Source of the DNA: Gammaproteobacteria bacterium
Lineage (GTDB): Bacteria; Pseudomonadota; Gammaproteobacteria; Ga0077554; Ga007554
NCBI GenBank assembly: GCA_021731145.1
Contig: JAKFXX010000004.1
Coordinates: forward strand, 50,936 to 114,935
DNA: 64,000 nt
Reading direction: 5' to 3'
Each line of letters starts with the position of its first letter. Position 1 is the stretch's first letter. Below, one piece after another: positions 8,408-17,289 of this stretch. Made by a program: the position numbers and the translations under genes. The notes beneath the pieces were generated by a model. The model saw only the letters and a program-made list of their open reading frames with translations. It was not told the DNA's origin and did no database searches.

Positions 8408-8464
8408 GCTGAGATCAAGGCCAGCAAGCGGCGGGTGACCGAGGATTTCCTCAGCCCGCTATAA
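8408..8464 (+). pseudogene. Relic of an hlyD-type membrane-fusion protein gene, 3' end
   Basis: Beginning two bases after the retron stop, the DNA reads AEIKASKRRVTEDFLSPL and a stop. This is the signature end of HlyD-family type I secretion adaptors (AEIKTGKRRVIEYLLSPL...). Nothing upstream continues the gene, so only the last codons survive. A related relic lies at 18273-18422. Confidence 0.6.
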
Positions 8465-8566
8465 GAAGTGCCCAAAAAAATAACAATCATCAAGCAATAA
8501 AATGCAAGAATAAGAAGCTAGTGAAGGTTTTGTTTTCTTGCGTCTTGTATTTTTGAGCCTATCTTT

Positions 8567-10264
8567 ATGTCCAGCGACCATCTCCAAACCCGTATCGGTT
8601 TCACCAGCATCACAGGCAAGCGTGATACCAACCAGGATTATGTAGGCACCTATCTGGACAACACCCGCTCCAGCGCGCGGCGCAGCGTCGTGGCGGCGGT
8701 GGCGGATGGTGTGGGTGGTGCGAAAGGCGGGCGTGAGGCGGCGGAGACTACGGTGCGGGGGTTCATTGAAGGCTATTATGGCCTGCCGGAAACCCTGGGG
8801 GTGGAGCGTGCCGCAGCGCGCGCCTTGGGTGCGATTAACCGTTGGGTCTATGTTCAGGGGCGGCAGGATCGCCGCCTGGAGGGCATGGCTACCACCTTTA
8901 GTTCGCTCATTCTGCGTGGCCGCCAGGCGCATGTGGTGCATGTGGGTGACTCGCGTGTCTACCGCTTGCGTGGCCAAAAGCTTGCCCGGCTGACTGAGGA
9001 TCACACCCTTGCTCATCCTGATCTGAGCCATGTGCTATTTCGCGCCGTGGGTATCGAGGAAAATCTGCGCATCGATTATTCGGCCCACAGCCTGGAATTG
9101 CACGACCGCTTTCTGCTGTGCAGCGATGGTGTGCATGGCGTGCTGTCGGATCGCCGTATTCTGGCTCTGTTGATGGCGCGCGCCGCGCCGGAAGAGGACG
9201 CTCAGGCCATTGTGCAGGCGGCGCAGGAGGCGGGCAGTCAGGACAACATCACCGCCCTGGTGATTGATGTTATCGGCCTGCCTGCGGCGGAGCAGTCCGA
9301 TCTTGAAATGGCCATTGATGCCTTGCCGATTCATGATCTGCCCAATGAGGGTGACGTGGTGGACGGTTTCCGCTTGGTGGAAAAGATTTCCGACGGCCAT
9401 TACAGCAGATTGTTCAAGGCCGAGGATACGCTTGAGTCACGCACCGTGGTGCTCAAGTTTCCTCACCCCCGTGTCGCCAGCGAAGAGGCTTATCGCCGTG
9501 CCTTTGTGCGTGAAGCATGGATCGCGGCACGGGTGCGCAGCCCATGGATCGCGGGCGTGATTGAGCTGACGCCGGGGAGGCAGGCGCGTCTGTATTCGGT
9601 GATGCCTTATTACCAGGGCGCAACGCTTGAGGCGCGCCTGCTGCGTCCCCCGAAAATATCCATCGATGAAGGCGTGGATATTGGCATCAAGCTCGCCAAG
9701 GCTGTGTACGCGCTCAACCGGCTGCGTATCATCCATCGTGACATCAAGCCGGACAATGTGTTGTTGCAGGAAGGCGGCGGCCTGAAGCTGCTGGATTTAG
9801 GTGTGGCGCGTCTGCCGGGATTTGAGGAATTATCGCGCGCGGAGATCCCGGGCACACCCAGTTACATGGCGCCGGAATTGTTCGATGGCGAATTGGGCGA
9901 CGAGCAATCCGATCTCTATGCCTTGGGCGTAACGCTTTATCGCATGTTCAGCGGCGGCCACTATCCTTATGGTGAGGTGGAGCCCTTTTCGCGGCCACGC
10001 TTTAACAAGCGCACTGCTTTGACGCATCACCGCCCGGATTTGCCCGCGTGGCTGGATATGCAGCTTGCGCGGGCCGCTGAGGTGGAGAAAGGCAAGCGCC
10101 TGGGCGATGCCATGGAGTTGGCGTTCGAGCTGGAAAATGGCTTGGCACGCGGCATTCGCACGGTGCCGGTGAAACAGCCGCTCTATTACCGCAATCCCGT
10201 TGTGTTCTGGCAGGTGATTTCGGCCCTGCTTTTATTGGCGTTGATTGCAGCGCTGACACATTAG
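8567..10264 (+). CDS. Bifunctional PP2C phosphatase / Ser-Thr kinase, membrane-anchored
   Basis: 565 residues. The N-terminal PP2C domain (about 8-240) has all metal-site motifs: RDTNQD, ADGVGG, GDSRVYR, CSDGVHG and QDNITALV. The C-terminal Hanks-type kinase (about 265-530) has the lysine in VVLKF, the catalytic loop HRDIKPDN and GTPSYMAPE. DLG replaces DFG and the glycine loop is poor (ISDGHYS). A single membrane helix ends the protein. A kinase/phosphatase gene sits between the nitrate transporter and nirB in Pseudomonas and relatives too, so a role in regulating nitrate assimilation is likely but unproven. The sigma-54 promoter lies after this gene, so it may be transcribed separately. Confidence 0.9.
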   Translation: MSSDHLQTRIGFTSITGKRDTNQDYVGTYLDNTRSSARRSVVAAVADGVGGAKGGREAAETTVRGFIEGYYGLPETLGVERAAARALGAINRWVYVQGRQDRRLEGMATTFSSLILRGRQAHVVHVGDSRVYRLRGQKLARLTEDHTLAHPDLSHVLFRAVGIEENLRIDYSAHSLELHDRFLLCSDGVHGVLSDRRILALLMARAAPEEDAQAIVQAAQEAGSQDNITALVIDVIGLPAAEQSDLEMAIDALPIHDLPNEGDVVDGFRLVEKISDGHYSRLFKAEDTLESRTVVLKFPHPRVASEEAYRRAFVREAWIAARVRSPWIAGVIELTPGRQARLYSVMPYYQGATLEARLLRPPKISIDEGVDIGIKLAKAVYALNRLRIIHRDIKPDNVLLQEGGGLKLLDLGVARLPGFEELSRAEIPGTPSYMAPELFDGELGDEQSDLYALGVTLYRMFSGGHYPYGEVEPFSRPRFNKRTALTHHRPDLPAWLDMQLARAAEVEKGKRLGDAMELAFELENGLARGIRTVPVKQPLYYRNPVVFWQVISALLLLALIAALTH

Positions 10265-10323
10265 AGCCTGTCCGCGCATCAGGAAACCGGCGCACCAAGA
10301 TGGATGCACCCAAGCGAAAAGGT

Positions 10324-10340
10324 TGCACATTAATGGTGCG
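10324..10340 (+). promoter_or_regulatory. NtrC-like enhancer site upstream of nirB
   Basis: TGCAC-ATTAAT-GGTGCG fits the NtrC pattern TGCAC-N6-GGTGCA with one mismatch. It lies 108 bp upstream of the sigma-54 -24 element, a normal enhancer distance. A weaker GCACCA...TGGATGC element lies at about 10290-10310. Confidence 0.65.
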
Positions 10341-10447
10341 TTACCGGCTGACGGCGAAGTGCGCAAACACTTTGTGGATGAGTCATGGCATTGCTAACTC
10401 GTTGTCATAAAATAGATAATTGTCGCATTGAAATGCCATGATATATC

Positions 10448-10463
10448 TGGCACGCATATTGCC
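10448..10463 (+). promoter_or_regulatory. Sigma-54 promoter of the nirB operon
   Basis: TGGCACGCATATTGCC matches TGGCACG-N4-TTGC exactly; GG (10449-10450) and GC (10461-10462) are ten bases apart. It is 55 bp upstream of the nirB start and is the same promoter type as the one before the nitrate transporter. Confidence 0.85.
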
Positions 10464-10518
10464 CTAATGGTTTAAAGATGGCCCTCTGGGCTTATGGGCA
10501 AGATGCGAGGATTCGGCA

Positions 10519-12963
10519 ATGAAAGAAAAACTGGTTTTGATCGGCAACGGCATGGCGGGTGTGCGCACCCTTGAAGAACTGCTGAAAATCGCGCCGGATA
10601 AATACGACATCACGGTGTTCGGCGCCGAGCCGTATGGCAATTACAACCGCATCCTGCTTTCGCCGGTGCTGGCGGGCGAAAAGACCATCGACCAGATCAT
10701 GCTCAATGACAAGCAATGGTATATCGACAACGGCATCACCCTGCATTGCGGCAAGGAGAAGGAGGTGGTGCAGATAGACCGCCGCAAGCGCAAGGTCATC
10801 GCCTCCGATGGCACCATAGCGGAATACGATTTCCTGTTGCTGGCCACGGGTTCCAATCCCTTCATCGTTCCCGTGCCGGGCAATGACCTGCCGGGCGTTG
10901 TGACGTTCCGCGATATCCACGATGTCGACCTCATGCTGGAGGCCTCAAAGCAACATCAGCACGCGGTGGTGATCGGCGGTGGCCTGCTGGGCCTGGAGGC
11001 GGCCAATGGTCTGATGCTCCAAGGCATGAGCGTCACCGTGGTGCATATTCAGGACACGCTGATGGAACGTCAGCTCGACAAGGCGGCGGGCGAGTTGTTG
11101 CGCAAATCCCTGGAAGAGCGCGGCATGCACTTTTACATGCCGGCGCAGACCACTGCGATCATCGGCGAAGACCGCGTGCGTGGCGTGCGTTTCAAGGACG
11201 GTAGCGAGCTGTATGCCGACCTGGTGGTGATGGCGGTGGGTATCCGCCCCAATATCGATCTGGCCAAAAAATCCGGCATCCACAGCGAGCGTGGCGTCGT
11301 GGTCAACGACACCTTGCAAACCTACGATCCGCGCGTCTATGCCGTTGGCGAGTGCGTGCAGCACCGCGGCCAAGCCTATGGTCTGGTGGCGCCGCTGTTC
11401 GAGCAGGCCAAGGTGTGCGCCAATCACCTGGCCCACTTGGGCTACGCACGCTACCAGGGTTCCATGACCTCCACCAAGCTCAAGGTCACGGGCATTGATC
11501 TGTTCTCTGCGGGAGATTTCACAGGCGACGAAACCACGGAAGAGATCGTGATCAAGGATGCCGCGCGCGGCATGTACAAAAAAATCGTGCTGAAAGACAA
11601 CCGTATTCATGGCGCGGTGATGTACGGTGATACCGTCGATGGTGCATGGTATTTCCAGTTGATGCGCGACGGCACCGATGTCTCGGCGTTCCGCGATCAT
11701 TTAATGTTCGGCGAATCGCATCTGGGTGATGCCGGCCATGGCGGGCAGAACAAGGCAGCCAGCATGAGCGACAGCATGGAGGTGTGCGGCTGCAATGGCG
11801 TGTGCAAGGGCACCATCGTCAAGGCTATCACCGAGCAGGGTTTGTTTACACTTGATGAGGTGCGCACGCATACCAAGGCATCGTCGTCATGTGGTTCCTG
11901 CACCGGATTGGTGGAGCAGATCATGTCTTCGGTGCTGGGCGGTGGCTATTCCGCCGCACCCAAGGAAAAGCCGGTGTGCAAATGCACTGATCATACCCAC
12001 GACGAAGTGCGCAAGGTGATACGCCAGCAGCATCTGCTTAGTATTCCCGACGTGATGCGCTACCTGGAGTGGCGCACCCCGAATGGATGCCACTCATGCC
12101 GCCCCGCGCTTAATTACTATCTGCTGTGCGCCTGGCCCGCTGAATACAAGGATGATGCGCAGTCGCGTTTTATCAACGAGCGCGTCCACGCCAACATCCA
12201 GAAGGATGGCACCTATTCCGTCGTGCCGCGCATGTGGGGCGGTGTGACCACGCCCGATGAGCTGCGCACCATCGCGGATGTCGCGGATAAATATAAAATC
12301 CCCACCGTGAAAGTGACAGGCGGACAGCGCATCGACCTGCTGGGTGTTAAGAAGGAGGATCTGCCCGACGTGTGGCGCGATTTGAACAAGGGCGGAATGG
12401 TGTCGGGACACGCCTATGCGAAGGGGTTGCGCACCGTCAAAACCTGCGTGGGCAAGGAGTGGTGCCGCTTCGGCACGCAGGATTCCACCGCGATGGGTAT
12501 CGAGTTGGAAAAGCGCACCTGGGGATCGTGGATGCCGCACAAGTTTAAAATGGCGGTATCAGGCTGCCCGCGCAACTGCGCCGAGGCCACCATCAAGGAC
12601 TTCGGCATCGTGGCCGTGGAGTCGGGCTGGGAGTTGCACGTTGGCGGCAACGGCGGTGTTAAGGTGCGCGCCACCGATCTGCTGTGCAAGGTTACCACCG
12701 ACGCCGAGGTGGAGGAATATTGCTATGCCTTCATTCAGCTCTACCGCGAAGAGGCGCATTATCTGGATCGCACCGCACCGTGGATCGAGCGTGTTGGATT
12801 AGAATACGTCAAACAACGCATCGTGGAAGATGCGGAAGGCCGCAAGGCGCTGTGTGAACGCTTTGTCGAATCACAGAAATATGCCCAGATTGATCCGTGG
12901 GCGGAACGTGCCAGCCATGATGTAGAGCGGCATGAATTTGTTCCGCTTAAATTGGTGGGCTAA
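10519..12963 (+). CDS. nirB: Nitrite reductase [NAD(P)H], large subunit
   Basis: 814-residue cytoplasmic flavo-siroheme enzyme that reduces nitrite to ammonium. The N-terminal FAD/NAD(P)H part starts KLVLIGNGMAGVRT and has the second dinucleotide fold VVIGGGLLGLEAA. It is followed by a BFD-like [2Fe-2S] domain (CGCNGVCKG ... SSCGSCTG, about 421-470) and a sulfite/nitrite reductase half with the siroheme/4Fe-4S cysteines in TCVGKEWCRFG and SGCPRNCAEA. A sigma-54 promoter and NtrC-like site precede it. nirD follows after 65 bp, then the nitrate reductase gene. Length is near that of the E. coli protein. Confidence 0.97.
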   Translation: MKEKLVLIGNGMAGVRTLEELLKIAPDKYDITVFGAEPYGNYNRILLSPVLAGEKTIDQIMLNDKQWYIDNGITLHCGKEKEVVQIDRRKRKVIASDGTIAEYDFLLLATGSNPFIVPVPGNDLPGVVTFRDIHDVDLMLEASKQHQHAVVIGGGLLGLEAANGLMLQGMSVTVVHIQDTLMERQLDKAAGELLRKSLEERGMHFYMPAQTTAIIGEDRVRGVRFKDGSELYADLVVMAVGIRPNIDLAKKSGIHSERGVVVNDTLQTYDPRVYAVGECVQHRGQAYGLVAPLFEQAKVCANHLAHLGYARYQGSMTSTKLKVTGIDLFSAGDFTGDETTEEIVIKDAARGMYKKIVLKDNRIHGAVMYGDTVDGAWYFQLMRDGTDVSAFRDHLMFGESHLGDAGHGGQNKAASMSDSMEVCGCNGVCKGTIVKAITEQGLFTLDEVRTHTKASSSCGSCTGLVEQIMSSVLGGGYSAAPKEKPVCKCTDHTHDEVRKVIRQQHLLSIPDVMRYLEWRTPNGCHSCRPALNYYLLCAWPAEYKDDAQSRFINERVHANIQKDGTYSVVPRMWGGVTTPDELRTIADVADKYKIPTVKVTGGQRIDLLGVKKEDLPDVWRDLNKGGMVSGHAYAKGLRTVKTCVGKEWCRFGTQDSTAMGIELEKRTWGSWMPHKFKMAVSGCPRNCAEATIKDFGIVAVESGWELHVGGNGGVKVRATDLLCKVTTDAEVEEYCYAFIQLYREEAHYLDRTAPWIERVGLEYVKQRIVEDAEGRKALCERFVESQKYAQIDPWAERASHDVERHEFVPLKLVG

Positions 12964-13028
12964 AACACAGTCCAGGGTGCGCAACAAAATACTATGAACG
13001 CTCAACTGCAAGAGAAATGGTTGAAACA

Positions 13029-13352
13029 ATGACTGACTGGATTGAAATCGGGACACTTGAAGATATCCCGCGCCTGGGTTCGCGCGTGGTGCGTACCACG
13101 CAGGGCGACATCGCAATCTTTCGCACGGCGGAAGATGAAGTGTTTGCGTTGAATGATTCCTGCCCGCACAAAGGCGGCCCTTTATCGCAAGGCATCGTGC
13201 ACGGCAAGCGTGTCACCTGCCCGCTGCACAACTGGGTACTGGAATTGAGCGACGGCACCGCCGTGGCCCCAGACCAGGGCCATACGGCCTGTTTCCCGGT
13301 CAAGGTTGAAGATGGTATCGTGCGCCTTTCATTGCAGTCTCAACATGCTTGA
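13029..13352 (+). CDS. nirD: Nitrite reductase [NAD(P)H], small subunit
   Basis: 107-residue Rieske-like subunit of assimilatory nitrite reductase. FALNDSCPHKGGPLSQG and RVTCPLHNWVLEL resemble the Rieske CxH...CxxH layout, here C-P-H and C-P-L-H; many NirD proteins lack a complete cluster site, so binding should not be assumed. I start at the ATG at 13029, which gives the usual NirD length; an in-frame ATG lies four codons upstream. The chosen ATG overlaps by ATGA the stop of a 12-codon reading frame at 12994-13032. Part of the nirB-nirD-nasA operon. Confidence 0.92.
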   Translation: MTDWIEIGTLEDIPRLGSRVVRTTQGDIAIFRTAEDEVFALNDSCPHKGGPLSQGIVHGKRVTCPLHNWVLELSDGTAVAPDQGHTACFPVKVEDGIVRLSLQSQHA

Positions 13353-13364
13353 TAGCTTGCGGTA

Positions 13365-16046
13365 ATGGCTATGGTCATCGAGGCCGGCGCGCCTGTAAAA
13401 ACCACGTGCCCATATTGCGGTGTGGGCTGCGGTATACTCGCCAGCGTTGCGCAAGACGGGAGTGTGGACGTTCGCGGTGACGAACAGCACCCATCCAACT
13501 ACGGACGCTTGTGCTCCAAGGGCTCCGCGCTGGGCGAGACGGTTGATCTCAACGGACGTCTGCTCTATCCCGAGATAGGCGGCAAGCGCGTCGAATGGGA
13601 TGCCGCGCTTAGTGCGGTGGCCGAGGGCTTTACGCGCATCATCCGCGAACATGGGCCGGATGCCGTGGCGTTTTATGTTTCCGGGCAGCTTCTTACCGAA
13701 GACTATTACGTCGCCAACAAGCTGATGAAGGGTTTCATTGGTTCGGCCAACATCGACACCAATTCACGGCTGTGCATGGCCTCGTCGGTTGCTGGGCATA
13801 AGCGCGCTTTTGGTTCGGATACGGTGCCAGGCAACTACACCGATCTGGAGCTGGCGAATCTGATCGTACTGGTGGGCTCCAATACCGCGTGGTGCCATCC
13901 GGTGATTTTTCAGCGTATCACCCAGGCCAAAAAGCAGAATCCCGATTTAAAAATTGTTGTCATCGACCCACGCCGCACCCAGACCTGCGATATCGCAGAT
14001 TTGCATCTCGCCATCAAGCCGGGCATGGATACGGTGCTGTTTAATGGGCTGCTTACCTACCTAAGCAATAATGGCGATGCCAACTCCCACTTTATCGCCA
14101 CGCATACTGAAGGCTTGGACGCCGCGCTGGACGCAGCCATAACCAGTGCGCCTTCCGTTGAAACAGTGGCTCAACACTGTGGCCTGACCGCGACCGATGT
14201 CGCGCAATTTTACCGCTGGTTTTCGCGCACAGAGAAGGTGGTGAGTGCCTATTCGCAGGGCGTAAATCAGTCTTCGTGCGGCACAGACAAGGTCAATGCC
14301 ATTATCAATTGTCATTTACTGACGGGCCGCATCGGACGTCCCGGCATGGGGCCGTTTTCCATCACCGGCCAGCCCAATGCAATGGGTGGGCGCGAAGTGG
14401 GCGGGCTTGCCAATCAGCTTGCAGTACACATGGAGCTTGAGAATCCGCAGCACCGGCAGGTCGTGCAGCGCTTCTGGAATGCGCCAGTGATAGCGGGCAA
14501 AGCTGGCCTCAAGGCGGTGGATTTGTTCCAGGCCATCGGCGAGGGCCGTGTCAAAGCGGTATGGATCATCGCCACCAATCCGGTGGACAGCCTGCCGGAC
14601 GCCGATGCAGTACGACGGGCCTTGCAGGGCTGCGAATTGGTCGTGGTTTCGGATTGCATCCGCAATACCGACACCACGGCATGCGCGCACATCCTGCTGC
14701 CCGCTACCGGGTGGGGTGAGAAAGACGGCACCGTAACCAACTCGGAACGGCGCATCTCGCGCCAACGTTCATTCTTGCCTTTGCCCGGTGTAGCCAAACC
14801 CGATTGGTGGATCATCAACGAGGTTGCCCGGCGCATGGGATTTGGCGAGGCCTTTCATTACGAATCCCCAGCGCAGATCTTCCGCGAGTATGCGGTGTTA
14901 TCCGGTGTGGACAACGCAGGCAGCCGCGATTTTGATATCAGCGGTTTGGCGCTCCACAGCGATGCCGAATATGACGCGATGACGTCAGTGCAATGGCCGG
15001 TCAATGCCAGGCGGCCCCGCGGCACCGAGCGCATGTTTGGCGACGGGCGGTTTTTTACGCCCACTGGACGGGCGCGTTTTATTGCCATCGCGCCGCGCCC
15101 GCCCCGCAATGAAACCAATGTTGAATACCCGTTAATCCTCAACACTGGCCGTGTGCGCGATCAATGGCATACCATGACACGCACCGGAAAATCGCCGCGC
15201 CTGTCAGTACACATTACCGAACCCTATGCCGAACTGCACCCTGAAGATGCCGTGCAGATCGGCACAAAAGACGGAGGCCTGGCACGTCTCAATAGTCGCT
15301 GGGGCTCGATGATCGCGCGTGTCAAGGTCACGCCGGATCAGCGGCGTGGCAGCGTTTTCGTGCCTATGCACTGGAACGACCAGTTCGCCAGCAGCGGACG
15401 TGTTGATGCGCTGGTCAACCCCGTCACCGACCCCATTTCCGGCCAACCCGAGCTCAAGCATACACCTGTGCATGTTGAACCCTACACCCCCATCTGGCAT
15501 GGCTTCCTGCTGTCGCGGCGGAGTCTGGTGTTCGAGGGTGTTGACTATTGGGTCTGCGCTGCAGGCAAGGGCTTCTGGCGCTACGAGCTGGCAGGTGAAC
15601 ACAAGCCAGATGAATGGGCGCGCTGGGCGCGGAGCTTGCTGTGCGCTGCCGATGACAAGGTGGAATGGATCGAATATATGGACAAGGCCGCCGGACGCTA
15701 TCGCGGCGCGCGCATTGTCAACAATCGCCTGGAAAGTTGCGTGTTCGTCGCCCCCAGTTTTGATCTGCCACCACGTACCTGGCTGGCCAGCCTGTTCGCC
15801 GAAGAAGAGTTGTCACCCGAAGTACGCCCCAGCCTCCTCGCAGGCCGCCCCGGCAAAGGCCAGGCCGACGCAGGCCGCATCGTCTGCGCCTGTTTCAGCG
15901 TGGGCATCAACACCCTCGTCGAAGCAATACGCAAAGACCACCTCATCACCACCGAGGCCATCGGACTAGCGCTCAAGGCAGGCACTAACTGTGGCTCCTG
16001 CATTCCAGAACTGAAGGCATTGATCGCTGCGGAATCGCGTGTCTAA
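13365..16046 (+). CDS. nasA: Assimilatory nitrate reductase, catalytic subunit
   Basis: 893-residue molybdopterin oxidoreductase that reduces nitrate to nitrite in the cytoplasm. The N-terminus carries the [4Fe-4S] motif TCPYCGVGC with the fourth cysteine in GRLCSKG; NIDTNSRLCM is the molybdenum-site region, and molybdopterin-binding segments follow, including the C-terminal domain with RDQWHTMTRTG. The last 50 residues are a BFD-like [2Fe-2S] domain (VCACFSV ... TNCGSCIPEL), typical of the NAD(P)H- or ferredoxin-linked assimilatory enzymes of proteobacteria. It starts 12 bp after nirD and ends the operon. Nitrate brought in by the transporter at 3332 is its inferred substrate. Confidence 0.95.
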   Translation: MAMVIEAGAPVKTTCPYCGVGCGILASVAQDGSVDVRGDEQHPSNYGRLCSKGSALGETVDLNGRLLYPEIGGKRVEWDAALSAVAEGFTRIIREHGPDAVAFYVSGQLLTEDYYVANKLMKGFIGSANIDTNSRLCMASSVAGHKRAFGSDTVPGNYTDLELANLIVLVGSNTAWCHPVIFQRITQAKKQNPDLKIVVIDPRRTQTCDIADLHLAIKPGMDTVLFNGLLTYLSNNGDANSHFIATHTEGLDAALDAAITSAPSVETVAQHCGLTATDVAQFYRWFSRTEKVVSAYSQGVNQSSCGTDKVNAIINCHLLTGRIGRPGMGPFSITGQPNAMGGREVGGLANQLAVHMELENPQHRQVVQRFWNAPVIAGKAGLKAVDLFQAIGEGRVKAVWIIATNPVDSLPDADAVRRALQGCELVVVSDCIRNTDTTACAHILLPATGWGEKDGTVTNSERRISRQRSFLPLPGVAKPDWWIINEVARRMGFGEAFHYESPAQIFREYAVLSGVDNAGSRDFDISGLALHSDAEYDAMTSVQWPVNARRPRGTERMFGDGRFFTPTGRARFIAIAPRPPRNETNVEYPLILNTGRVRDQWHTMTRTGKSPRLSVHITEPYAELHPEDAVQIGTKDGGLARLNSRWGSMIARVKVTPDQRRGSVFVPMHWNDQFASSGRVDALVNPVTDPISGQPELKHTPVHVEPYTPIWHGFLLSRRSLVFEGVDYWVCAAGKGFWRYELAGEHKPDEWARWARSLLCAADDKVEWIEYMDKAAGRYRGARIVNNRLESCVFVAPSFDLPPRTWLASLFAEEELSPEVRPSLLAGRPGKGQADAGRIVCACFSVGINTLVEAIRKDHLITTEAIGLALKAGTNCGSCIPELKALIAAESRV

Positions 16047-16115
16047 CGAATTATCCCGATATCCTTTCGCTTTCTCTTAGTCTGGATATTTCACAAATTA
16101 CACACGCCATTACTG

Positions 16116-16247
16116 GTGGCGACAGCCTATCGCCTTGGGCCTGAAGAAAGAGCACGGCGCACCTACCAGGAGGTATTTCAACTTAAAAACGGCGATTGGA
16201 ACCTACTCGGCAACTGCTCCTGCGTTGCTCTACCTTCGATGCACTAA
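16116..16247 (+). other. Possible 43-codon remnant, perhaps of a REP-associated transposase
   Basis: An open frame from a GTG reads AYRLGPEERARRTYQEVFQ and then a stop after NCSCVALPSMH. The first part faintly resembles the C-terminal Y.xLG...R...Y...F pattern of REP-associated tyrosine transposases. There is no upstream continuation and no clear start, so this is a suggestion only. The rest of 16047-16312 shows nothing recognisable. Confidence 0.2.
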
Positions 16248-16312
16248 GTGTACAGTCTGTAAATGAAGTGCCGATACATGAATGTATATAAATGCCTCAG
16301 AGGGTGGTGGAT

Positions 16313-16678
16313 ATGACAATTCCGGTTTTGGTCGTGGACGACTCTGCGTTGTCCCGCAAGCTTGTGATCAAGGCGTTGCCGCAGGAATGGGACATCGAGG
16401 TAACCCAGGCAATTAACGGCGAAGAGGCATTGACGGCATACCGTGCCGGCAAGGGACATGTGATGTTTCTGGATCTGACCATGCCTGAAATGGATGGCTT
16501 TCAGGTGCTGGAGACGCTTAAGGAGGAAGGCGCGAATGCGTTTATTATTGTTATATCAGCCGATATCCAGCCCCAGGCGCAAGAGCGTGTTAAGCAGCTT
16601 GGGGCCGTCGCTTTCATAAAAAAGCCGCTACAGGGTGATGAGATTCGAAGGATACTTACGCAATTTGGAATGCTATGA
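16313..16678 (+). CDS. CheY-like single-domain response regulator
   Basis: 121-residue receiver domain without an output domain. The acidic pair is in VVDDSALSR, the phospho-acceptor aspartate in MFLDLTMPEMDG, the switch serine in VISAD, and the lysine in IKKPLQ. I start at the ATG at 16313, which has GGGTGGTGG just upstream; an in-frame ATG seven codons earlier has none. Its end overlaps the CheC-like gene by ATGA, and a diguanylate cyclase gene follows directly, so the three form an operon. It presumably carries a phosphoryl group removed by the CheC partner; the cognate kinase is not in the window. Confidence 0.92.
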   Translation: MTIPVLVVDDSALSRKLVIKALPQEWDIEVTQAINGEEALTAYRAGKGHVMFLDLTMPEMDGFQVLETLKEEGANAFIIVISADIQPQAQERVKQLGAVAFIKKPLQGDEIRRILTQFGML

Positions 16679-17289
16679 GTATCGCACCCTATACAGCCGA
16701 TCAACGAGACGCCTTGCAGGAAGTCGTGAATATTGCCATGGGGCAAGGTGGCTCCTCATTGGCCGTGCTTCTCGATACGTTTGTCGCCCTTTCGGTGCCC
16801 CGTATCCGGATCGTGGAGTCATCCGCCATCGCGGAGACGGTCGCGCAAATGGTGGGTGACAACACCGAGATCACTGCGGTGAGGCAGGGGTTTTTCAGTT
16901 ATCTGCGTGGCGAGGCGATTGTCATCTATGGCCAGGAAGGTTGCCATGATCTGGCAGATCTCATGGGCTACGACGCAAACCCGGACGCCGCGATCGACCA
17001 GGAGTTGTTGCTGGATGTCAGCAACCTCCTGGTGGGCGCCTGCATGACGGGTATTGCCAAACAGCTAGGCGCAGACATAGGCTTCTCCGCCCCGTCCATA
17101 CTGGCGGAACGGTGTCCTGTCTATAATCTGTTCAAGGCGGCAAAACTGAACTGGACCCATGCCCTGCTGGTCGAGATAAGCTTTAGTCTGGAAGAAAAGG
17201 GGTTCACTGCGCATCTGGTGATGCTCATGCCGGAGGAGTCGATCATGACCATGCGCGATGCTCTGGACAGATTTCTGGAATCATTGTAA
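16675..17289 (+). CDS. CheC-family phosphatase-like protein
   Basis: 204-residue CheC/CheX/FliY-type protein. Both pseudo-repeat active-site motifs (E/D-x2-N ... P) are present: EVVNIAMGQGG ... LSVP (about residues 16-41) and DVSNLLVGA ... FSAP (about 112-143). CheC proteins dephosphorylate CheY-P. Here the gene overlaps a CheY-like gene upstream by four bases and is followed without a gap by a GGDEF protein, so it probably resets that receiver. No chemotaxis genes are nearby, which is unusual for CheC. Confidence 0.85.
   Translation: MSIAPYTADQRDALQEVVNIAMGQGGSSLAVLLDTFVALSVPRIRIVESSAIAETVAQMVGDNTEITAVRQGFFSYLRGEAIVIYGQEGCHDLADLMGYDANPDAAIDQELLLDVSNLLVGACMTGIAKQLGADIGFSAPSILAERCPVYNLFKAAKLNWTHALLVEISFSLEEKGFTAHLVMLMPEESIMTMRDALDRFLESL

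Noticed and set aside
10945..11700. 251-codon open frame on the minus strand
   Set aside because: Antisense shadow of nirB with histidine-rich, low-quality sequence.
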